From positions 1 to 11,832 of the forward strand of contig JAGLTT010000012.1 of assembly GCA_023135135.1 (NCBI GenBank): 11,832 nucleotides of DNA, read 5' to 3'. Source of the DNA: Dehalococcoidales bacterium. Lineage in GTDB: Bacteria > Chloroflexota > Dehalococcoidia > Dehalococcoidales > RBG-16-60-22. The notes beneath the pieces were generated by a model. It was not told the origin of the DNA, made no database searches, and was given only the letters and a program-made list of their open reading frames with translations. The translations under genes were made by a program, and so were the position numbers. This document shows, piece by piece, positions 7,019 through 11,832 of this stretch. The first letter of the stretch is position 1. The number at the start of each line of letters is the position of its first letter.

Positions 7019-8530
7019 ATGAAACAGGCTAAAACTATAATGATTCAGGGGACGACCTCCTCGGCGGGGAAGAGCATCATGGTGGCCGCCCTCTGCCGTA
7101 TCTTCCGGCAGGACGGCTATAAAGTAGCCCCGTTCAAGTCGCAGAACATGGCGCTTAATTCCTTCGTCACCGCCGAGGGCGGCGAAATCGGGCGGGCGCA
7201 GGTGGTACAGGCAGAAGCGGCGGGAATCGAGCCCACGGTGGACATGAACCCGGTACTGCTCAAGCCCACTACCGACACAGGGTGCCAGGTTATCGTGCTG
7301 GGCAAGGTAGCCAGGACAATTTCCGCCAGAGACTACTATAAATACACGCCTTCCCTGCTGGAAACGGTGTCGGACGCCTTTCAGCGCCTTCGCGCCGCCT
7401 ATGACATCATCGTTATCGAGGGAGCGGGAAGCCCGGCGGAGATAAACCTCAAGGACCGGGAAATAGTCAATATGAGAATCGCCAAGTTGTCCGGCACCCC
7501 CGTGCTTATAGTCGGGGATATCGACCGGGGAGGCGTTTTCGCCTCTCTCGTCGGCACGCTGGAACTGCTGGACGATGATGAACGGGAACTCGTCAAAGGC
7601 ATGATAATCAACAAGTTCCGCGGCGATGTTACCCTGCTCGAATCAGCCCTGGAATACCTGGAGAACCGTACCGGCAAGCCAGTACTGGGCGTGGTGCCCT
7701 ACTTCCGCGATATCCGCATCGCCCAGGAGGACTCGGTCTATCTGGATGATAGACCGGCAAACACGGCCACCGGCGACCTGGATATCGCCGTTATCCGCCT
7801 GCCCCATATCTCCAATTATGACGATTTCGACCCTCTGGAAGAAGAAGGCTGCATGGTGCGCTACGTCACCCAGCGCTTCGAACTCGGCAATGCGCACCTC
7901 ATCATTCTTCCCGGCACCAAGAGCACGGTAGCCGACCTCGCTTACCTGCGGCATTCGGGACTGGCGACCAGCATTCTCGCCAGAGCCAGGGCAGGCACCC
8001 CGATAGTGGGCATCTGCGGCGGCTACCAGATGCTGGGAGAAAAAATCCTCGACCCGCAGAAAGTGGAATCGCAAAATACGGAAGTCGCCGGACTGGGACT
8101 GCTCAACGTGGTTACGGATTTCGTCCCGGAGAAGTCCACCACGCAGGTCAGGGCGCGGGTCCTGGCCGACCTCGGGCTGCTGGCCGGAACGAAAGGACAG
8201 GAGCTTACCGGCTACGAAATACACATGGGAAAGACCCGGAGCGAGGAGGCAACCAGCGCCTTTCAAATAATCGAGACACCGCAGGGAGCCGCCGACTACG
8301 CCGACGGCGTTTTGAATGCTCAGGGCACGGTACTGGGTACCTATATGCACGGGCTTTTTCACAATGACGGCTTCCGGCAGACCTTTCTTAACACCCTGAG
8401 AAATTACTGGGGGCTGGCCGAAAGCTCGGGCGATGCCACTATCAACAAAGATAAAGAATACGATAAGCTGGCGGAACTGGTCCGCCGGAACCTGAATATA
8501 CCGGAAATCTACCGGATTATGGAGGCATAA
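7019..8530 (+). CDS. cobQ: Cobyric acid synthase (CobQ/CbiP)
   Basis: This 503-aa ATP- and glutamine-dependent amidotransferase amidates side chains b, d, e and g of adenosylcobyrinic acid a,c-diamide to give adenosylcobyric acid. The N-terminal half is a BioD-like synthetase domain with P-loop GTTSSAGKS (11-19) and EGAGSPAEINL (134-144). The C-terminal half is a class I glutaminase-like domain with the nucleophile C333 in GICGGYQMLG and H444 in TYMHGLFH. Both catalytic residues are present, so the enzyme looks active. The length is normal (about 490-510 aa). The ATG follows AGGTGA (7006-7011), 14 nt after cobS. CobQ acts before CbiB, so its presence suggests that early intermediates, and not only complete corrinoids, are used. 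Confidence 0.95.
   Translation: MKQAKTIMIQGTTSSAGKSIMVAALCRIFRQDGYKVAPFKSQNMALNSFVTAEGGEIGRAQVVQAEAAGIEPTVDMNPVLLKPTTDTGCQVIVLGKVARTISARDYYKYTPSLLETVSDAFQRLRAAYDIIVIEGAGSPAEINLKDREIVNMRIAKLSGTPVLIVGDIDRGGVFASLVGTLELLDDDERELVKGMIINKFRGDVTLLESALEYLENRTGKPVLGVVPYFRDIRIAQEDSVYLDDRPANTATGDLDIAVIRLPHISNYDDFDPLEEEGCMVRYVTQRFELGNAHLIILPGTKSTVADLAYLRHSGLATSILARARAGTPIVGICGGYQMLGEKILDPQKVESQNTEVAGLGLLNVVTDFVPEKSTTQVRARVLADLGLLAGTKGQELTGYEIHMGKTRSEEATSAFQIIETPQGAADYADGVLNAQGTVLGTYMHGLFHNDGFRQTFLNTLRNYWGLAESSGDATINKDKEYDKLAELVRRNLNIPEIYRIMEA
8521..8525 (+). promoter_or_regulatory. Ribosome binding site for cobU within the cobQ 3' end
   Basis: GGAGG within the final cobQ codons lies 7 nt before the GTG at 8533. 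It supports that GTG start and tight coupling of cobQ and cobU. Confidence 0.7.
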
Positions 8531-8532
8531 GC

Positions 8533-9081
8533 GTGAAAACTACCCTCATCATCGGCGGCGCCCGCAGCGGCAAGAGCACGCTGGCACAGGAGATGGCCCT
8601 GAAAGCAGGCGGGAACGTACTTTTCGTGGCTACGGCGGAGGCCGGCGATGAGGACATGAAAAAGCGTATTGAAATGCACCGTAAATCGAGACCGCCCGAC
8701 TGGGTAACCCTGGAGGCTACTACTCATATCGGCAGCCGGATTACCAAAAATACTGCCAAAGCTCAGACGGTAATTATAGACTGCATCACCCTCCTGATTA
8801 ATAACATCTTCATGCAGTACGATGAAAATACCGATGCCGGCCTCGCAGAAAAGGAGGTTGTGGCTGAAATCAAGGAACTACTCAACTGCATCGACAGGTC
8901 GGATGCCCATTTCATCATCGTCACCAACGAGGTCGGACTCGGCGTGGTCCCCGCCGACCGGGTAAGCCGGCTCTACCGCGACCTGCTCGGCAGGGCCAAC
9001 CAGATGCTGGCAGAGCACGCCGACGAGGTCTTTCAACTGGTGGCCGGTATACCGTTAACCGTGAAGAAGTCAGGACATTGA
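8533..9081 (+). CDS. cobU: Bifunctional adenosylcobinamide kinase / adenosylcobinamide-phosphate guanylyltransferase (CobU)
   Basis: This 182-aa cytoplasmic enzyme phosphorylates adenosylcobinamide and transfers GMP to the phosphate, giving AdoGDP-cobinamide for CobS. Walker A GGARSGKS spans 8-15. H49 in MHRKSRP corresponds to the guanylylated His46 of Salmonella CobU. VIIDCITLLINN (D83) and TNEVGLGVVPADRVSRLYRDLLGRANQ from residue 131 are further family signatures. The length equals the family norm (about 180 aa). The GTG start is 3 nt after the cobQ stop. It is the last cobalamin gene in the run, and its stop codon lies inside the -35 box of the promoter for the next gene. Confidence 0.95.
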   Translation: MKTTLIIGGARSGKSTLAQEMALKAGGNVLFVATAEAGDEDMKKRIEMHRKSRPPDWVTLEATTHIGSRITKNTAKAQTVIIDCITLLINNIFMQYDENTDAGLAEKEVVAEIKELLNCIDRSDAHFIIVTNEVGLGVVPADRVSRLYRDLLGRANQMLAEHADEVFQLVAGIPLTVKKSGH

Positions 9082-9106
9082 CAGCCATCCAGCGGTAGTG
9101 TATCAT
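9078..9106 (+). promoter_or_regulatory. Sigma-70-type promoter for the GYD-domain gene
   Basis: A perfect -35 TTGACA (9078-9083), a 17-nt spacer and -10 TATCAT (9101-9106, five of six consensus bases) form a near-ideal housekeeping promoter. The -35 overlaps the cobU TGA stop (9079-9081). Transcription would start near 9113, about 50 nt before the GYD gene ATG. No terminator is seen after cobU, so read-through from the operon is also possible. Confidence 0.7.
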
Positions 9107-9162
9107 TGCTACTTGATTCGCCCATAAGCCCGAGTAACGCTAATTCTAAAGAGGTGACGGAT

Positions 9163-9465
9163 ATGCCATACTACATGATGCTGACAAAGCTAACAGACAT
9201 AGGAAGAAAAACAATCATGAAGAACCCCGGCAGAATCTGGGAAGTAAACAAAGAAGTAGAGGCTATGGGTGCTAAAATATTAACCCAGTACGCCCTGCTG
9301 GGTGAGTATGATTTCGTTAATATCCTCGAAGCACCCAATAACACGGTAATAGCCAGAGTCGCTGCCCAGCTGGGCTCCCGGGGAACCATGACGCCCCTGA
9401 CGCTCTCGGCGATTACCATCGAGGACCTGGTAAAAGAAGTACAGATGGCTAAAGCCCTGGAATAA
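9163..9465 (+). CDS. GYD-domain small protein, function unknown
   Basis: This 100-aa soluble protein has no signal peptide or membrane helix. Its pattern fits the GYD domain family (COG4274 type): an N-terminal strand YYMMLTKLTD (3-12), a helix (21-36) with the segment EVNKEVEAMGAKI, GEYDFVNILEAP (47-58) containing the family's Gly-x-Tyr-Asp core, and TPLTLSAITIEDL near the end. This order of strands and helices suggests a small alpha/beta (ferredoxin-like) fold. The ATG at 9163 follows a good SD, GAGGTGA (9151-9157). A longer reading from 9106 would begin within the -10 box of its own promoter and is rejected. No reaction is established for the family, and a link to corrinoid metabolism rests only on position. 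Confidence 0.75.
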   Translation: MPYYMMLTKLTDIGRKTIMKNPGRIWEVNKEVEAMGAKILTQYALLGEYDFVNILEAPNNTVIARVAAQLGSRGTMTPLTLSAITIEDLVKEVQMAKALE

Positions 9466-9663
9466 CAGGCAAAATCAGTTCGCCACGTTGAGGCACTGCG
9501 AGTTGGTTAAAGGCCAAAAATAAGGAGACCACGTCTACATCGTTCCCTTCAACAAAAATTAGAGCGCGGGACATTTTATCTACGGGTTATCACACTACTT
9601 CGCATATTTATCACCGGATGTCTTATAATGGAACCGATATAAATACAATTATCGGAATAGATT
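9466..9663 (+). other. 198-nt intergenic region with phased TTATC motifs and a candidate -10
   Basis: No ORF of note lies here. TTATC occurs at 9576, 9587, 9608 and 9649, with start-to-start distances of 11, 21 and 41 nt, close to whole helical turns. Two copies are extended to TTATCAC (9587-9593 and 9608-9614). A TATAAT box lies at 9624-9629, but no good -35 is present. CCGATA (9634-9639) and TATCGG (9650-9655) form a 6-bp inverted repeat just before the next gene. This layout suggests an operator or activator-dependent promoter for the downstream membrane protein, which is inference. No clear terminator for the GYD gene is seen. Confidence 0.35.
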
Positions 9664-9984
9664 ATGAGATTCGGTCCGCTGGAAATCGTCCTTATAATAG
9701 TCGTAATTATAGCCGTGGCGGTAATAGCGCGTATTATCCGTACCAGCAGCGGCACTTCCGAGTCGAATAAAGACACTACGACCGACGTAACGACAAGCGG
9801 GGATAATACCGGTAAACTACGCAGCCTTTTTAATCGAACAGGCATCGCCCTGATTCTCGGCGGTATTGTCTTTTTACTTGCCGCCGTAGCCATGTTCCGG
9901 TACGCTTTCCAGAGCTACACACTCTCGTTTATCATTATTGCGGTCGGATTTATCATCGTATTCCTGCTCAGGAAGAAGAGGTAA
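9664..9984 (+). CDS. Small three-helix membrane protein, function unknown
   Basis: This 106-aa protein is not recognised. It has a hydrophobic N-terminal helix (6-25), a polar Ser/Thr/Asp-rich loop (27-50), a second helix (60-78), a third helix (86-102) and a basic RKKR tail. The first residues, FGPLEIVLIIVVI, recall the start of TatA/TatE proteins. However, the amphipathic helix that follows in TatA is missing and two more membrane helices are present, so it should not be called TatA. The SD is weak (GGAA at 9654-9657). The RNA methyltransferase gene starts 7 nt after its stop, so the two are probably co-transcribed. The coherent helix-loop-helix-helix layout argues for a real gene. Confidence 0.6.
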   Translation: MRFGPLEIVLIIVVIIAVAVIARIIRTSSGTSESNKDTTTDVTTSGDNTGKLRSLFNRTGIALILGGIVFLLAAVAMFRYAFQSYTLSFIIIAVGFIIVFLLRKKR

Positions 9985-9991
9985 TAACGCC

Positions 9992-10744
9992 ATGCCCGCT
10001 CCTTTAAAACCCCTTAAATGGTACAAGGAACTGTCCGATAAAAAAGGCCGGCTAAAAGGCGGGGCCTTCATCGTGGAGGGTGATAAAGCCATCAGGCAGA
10101 TAATGAGCATCCGACCGGACGAGATAATCGAGATAATATCCATCAAAGAACCGCCGGCCGCTTACCGCCACTACCCCGCGCGACTGGTTACCGAAAGCCA
10201 GTTCCGCAACATCAGCAGCACCAGGACACCACAGGGAATCATGGCCGTTGTCCGTATACCGGAGGATATTTACTCGGCCCGCCTGCCAGAAGAAGCGGGG
10301 AATAAAATCCTCCTGCTGGAAGACATTCAGGACCCCGGCAACATTGGCACCCTTATCCGCACGGCGGCTGCTTTCGATTTTTCCGGAGTGATTCTGACGG
10401 AAAACTGCGCCGACCCCCTGGCGCCGAAATGCGTGCAGTCGACGGCAGGCACGATGTTGTCCGTATGGCTCAGGAGAACGGCGCAATATCTGGAACTCGT
10501 CCGGTCACTGCGGCAGGACGGCTATAACCTGATAGCCGCCGAGCTTAACGGCACCGCCGAACTCTCTGTCCTGAAGCAAGAAAAGTTGGTATTGGCTTTG
10601 GGCAACGAAGCCTCCGGACTATCGAAAACAGTGCTGGATGAGGCCGACCACCGACTGCGCATACCCACGGCGCGGGATAAAGCGGAATCGCTGAACGTGG
10701 CGGCGTGCGGGGCTATCTTAATGTATTTGAGTTCAGAGATATAA
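9992..10744 (+). CDS. SpoU/TrmH-family RNA 2'-O-methyltransferase
   Basis: This 250-aa enzyme would methylate a ribose 2'-OH in rRNA or tRNA using S-adenosylmethionine. An N-terminal substrate-binding-like part (GGAFIVEGDKAIRQ... to about residue 95) precedes the SPOUT trefoil-knot domain. The three SpoU motifs are DPGNIGTLIRTAAAF (113-127, with N117 and R123), LALGNEASGLS (201-211) and IPTARDKAESLNVAACGAIL, with ESLN at 232-235. The ATG at 9992 is preceded by AAGAGG (9975-9980). An upstream in-frame ATG at 9938 lies inside the previous gene and would add a poor N-terminus. The exact target cannot be told from sequence; 23S rRNA is common for this architecture. No clear terminator lies in the 61-nt convergent gap after it. 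Confidence 0.88.
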   Translation: MPAPLKPLKWYKELSDKKGRLKGGAFIVEGDKAIRQIMSIRPDEIIEIISIKEPPAAYRHYPARLVTESQFRNISSTRTPQGIMAVVRIPEDIYSARLPEEAGNKILLLEDIQDPGNIGTLIRTAAAFDFSGVILTENCADPLAPKCVQSTAGTMLSVWLRRTAQYLELVRSLRQDGYNLIAAELNGTAELSVLKQEKLVLALGNEASGLSKTVLDEADHRLRIPTARDKAESLNVAACGAILMYLSSEI

Positions 10745-10805
10745 CAAAGCCCCGGACTTGCTCCAAGGCCTAACTTCCTCGCAAACCATTAACCCCTGTA
10801 AAAAG

Positions 10806-11684
10806 TCATCTCCTCTTGGAGAGCGTGTGCAGTATTATTCCGGTAAATACACAAAAGATGCCGACGATGAAAAAGAGAACGGAGAGCAATACGGTACCTA
10901 TCGGCATCACACCTATGTCCTGGATGATATTCAGTGTCCTGATTCCGGCTAGTAACCCGGCTAGAGCCAGAATACCTCCCACGATACCGAAAAAGAAGAG
11001 GGGTTTCCTCTCTGAAATCATGGCCATTATCTGAGTGAGTACTCCCAGTCCGTGCCTGACCGGATTTAACGTGGAGCCATCTTTAGTGTATTTAACGGAA
11101 ATGGGGACCTCGGTTATTTTCAGCCCCTTTTCTTCGGCAACAGCTATCATCTCCGACTCAACAGCGAACCCTTTCTGGCTTAATTTAAGCTCGGTAATTG
11201 CCCTCCGCGAAAAAGCCCTGAACCCGGATTCAGAATCGGTAATCCTGTTCCTGGTGAGGATACGGGTTGAGTGTAGCAGGATTTTTTGCCCGATACGGCG
11301 ATAAAACGGGATACTCTTTTTAGTCGACTGTCTGGAGCCGATAACCAGGTCATAGCCGTTCAAAACGGACTTAATTAGCCGGGGTATCTCATCGGGATTA
11401 TGCTGAGAGTCTGCATCCAGTAAAACCAGCACGTCGGGGGTTTTTTTCTTTACCTCATCCAGAATTCTCTGGATGGCCACGCCTTTCCCTCTATTTTCAG
11501 GGTGCCTGATGACTGTTGCCCCGGCCAGACCGGAAATTTCCGCGGTACCATCAGTGCTACCATCATCAACCACCATAACCTCATCGGTATATTTCCTGGC
11601 CTTAAGCACCAGGGTACCGATATACCTTTCCTCGTTATAGGCAGGCATCGCCACAATAACTCTAGGATTTGCCACCTCGGCCAT
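10806..11684 (-). CDS. GT2 glycosyltransferase of the DPM1/DPG-synthase-like group with two C-terminal membrane helices
   Basis: This 292-aa enzyme probably transfers a sugar from a nucleotide sugar to a polyprenyl phosphate at the inner face of the membrane. The GT-A domain spans about residues 8-200, with VIVAMPAYNEE (9-19), VVDDGSTDGT (38-47), NRGKG (64-68), the metal-binding DAD (90-92) in LLDADSQHNP and DSESGFRAFSRRA (150-162). Two hydrophobic helices follow (228-249 and 260-287), ending in KRR. The start ATG (11682-11684) has an SD-like GGGAG a few bases upstream on the minus strand. It converges on the RNA methyltransferase gene. The sugar and acceptor cannot be assigned; roles in protein glycosylation or cell-envelope glycan synthesis are possible. 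Confidence 0.87.
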   Translation of the reverse strand: MAEVANPRVIVAMPAYNEERYIGTLVLKARKYTDEVMVVDDGSTDGTAEISGLAGATVIRHPENRGKGVAIQRILDEVKKKTPDVLVLLDADSQHNPDEIPRLIKSVLNGYDLVIGSRQSTKKSIPFYRRIGQKILLHSTRILTRNRITDSESGFRAFSRRAITELKLSQKGFAVESEMIAVAEEKGLKITEVPISVKYTKDGSTLNPVRHGLGVLTQIMAMISERKPLFFFGIVGGILALAGLLAGIRTLNIIQDIGVMPIGTVLLSVLFFIVGIFCVFTGIILHTLSKRR

Positions 11685-11800
11685 TATATCTCCCTACCCG
11701 ATATCATCAAGCCTGAATCCCTGAGAAACCGCTTAATCTCCGAATACATAAGGCTTACGGCCTGTCCCTTTCTTCTTAAAACGCCCTCTACCTTCCCCAC
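11684..11800 (-). CDS. Possible 38-codon small ORF upstream of the glycosyltransferase
   Basis: On the minus strand a GTG at 11800 opens a frame of 38 codons that ends in TAA at 11684-11686, overlapping the glycosyltransferase ATG as TAATG. The product begins VGKVEGVLRRKGQAVSLM and continues YSEIKRFLRDSGLMISGREI. It is basic, with no signal peptide. An in-frame TAG lies just upstream at 11804-11806. No good SD precedes the GTG, and an internal ATG (codon 18) is another possible start. It could be a leader peptide coupled to the next gene, a small protein, or chance. Confidence 0.3.
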   Translation of the reverse strand: MGKVEGVLRRKGQAVSLMYSEIKRFLRDSGLMISGREI

Positions 11801-11810
11801 GGGCTATTTA

Positions 11811-11816
11811 ATTATA
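11811..11816 (-). promoter_or_regulatory. Candidate -10 box for the glycosyltransferase transcript
   Basis: TATAAT is read on the minus strand, about 130 nt before the glycosyltransferase ATG. The matching -35 would lie at or beyond the window edge and cannot be checked. If used, transcription would start near 11804, just ahead of the small GTG ORF. Confidence 0.3.
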
Positions 11817-11832
11817 ATCCTCGGAGGACTCT

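Noticed and set aside
7643..8362. A 239-codon open frame antisense to cobQ
   Set aside because: The plus-strand frame encodes full-length CobQ with both glutaminase-domain residues. The antisense product has no recognisable domain and arises from GC-rich codon bias.
9106..9162. A longer start for the GYD-domain protein at ATG 9106
   Set aside because: The ATG overlaps the -10 box of the likely promoter, the extra 19 residues do not look like the family, and a good SD sits before ATG 9163.
9664..9984. TatA/TatE translocase subunit
   Set aside because: Only the first residues are similar. The amphipathic helix is missing and two extra membrane helices are present.
9938..9991. A longer RNA methyltransferase start at ATG 9938
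   Set aside because: It lies inside the membrane protein gene. The added residues are low quality, and ATG 9992 fits the family N-terminus.
10745..10805. A bidirectional terminator between the convergent methyltransferase and glycosyltransferase genes
   Set aside because: I looked for a GC-rich stem with a T run on either strand and found only short, weak stems.
10816..11304. Plus-strand open frames opposite the glycosyltransferase
   Set aside because: The minus strand encodes an intact GT2 enzyme with DDGSTDGT and DAD motifs. The plus-strand frames have no such pattern.

Overview
This window is a compact, mostly plus-strand operon for corrinoid (vitamin B12) uptake and nucleotide-loop assembly. 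A short set of less related genes follows it, and one minus-strand glycosyltransferase lies at the right end. The gene content and order (btuF-btuC-btuD-cbiB-cobD-cobT-cobS-cobQ-cobU) and the moderately GC-rich bacterial codon use resemble the corrinoid salvage clusters I recall from Dehalococcoidia (Chloroflexota). That taxonomic guess is an inference, because nothing in the window names the organism.

Layout. Positions 1-97 are an RNA leader with three consecutive hairpins. The last is a strong intrinsic terminator ending 14 nt before the btuF start codon, so it looks like an attenuator or riboswitch expression platform whose sensing part lies outside the window. Positions 98-3111 encode a corrinoid ABC importer: lipoprotein BtuF, FecCD-type permease BtuC and ATPase BtuD. 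A roughly 80-bp palindrome-rich, probably dispersed repeat separates btuC from btuD. Positions 3114-9081 encode CbiB, CobD, CobT, CobS, CobQ and CobU with overlaps or very short gaps, SD sites buried in upstream genes, and TTG or GTG starts for three genes.

The biochemistry joins up. BtuFCD imports corrinoids and CobQ can amidate to cobyric acid. CobD supplies aminopropanol phosphate, which CbiB attaches. CobU activates the product to AdoGDP-cobinamide. CobT makes alpha-ribazole phosphate, and CobS joins the two halves. The corrin adenosyltransferase, the CobC-type phosphatase and corrin-ring synthesis genes are not in the window.

To the right, a near-consensus sigma-70 promoter overlaps the cobU stop codon and drives a GYD-domain small protein. 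After a 198-nt gap with helically phased TTATC motifs come a 106-aa three-helix membrane protein of unknown function and a SpoU/TrmH-family RNA 2'-O-methyltransferase, probably co-transcribed. A DPM1/DPG-synthase-like GT2 glycosyltransferase with two C-terminal membrane helices faces them on the minus strand. It is preceded by a possible 38-codon ORF whose stop overlaps its start.

No tRNA, rRNA, CRISPR array or insertion sequence was seen, and no gene-free stretch exceeds 300 bases. Most of the window is a known type of system. The less explained items are the leader, the repeat, the phased motifs, the small membrane protein and the short ORF before the glycosyltransferase.
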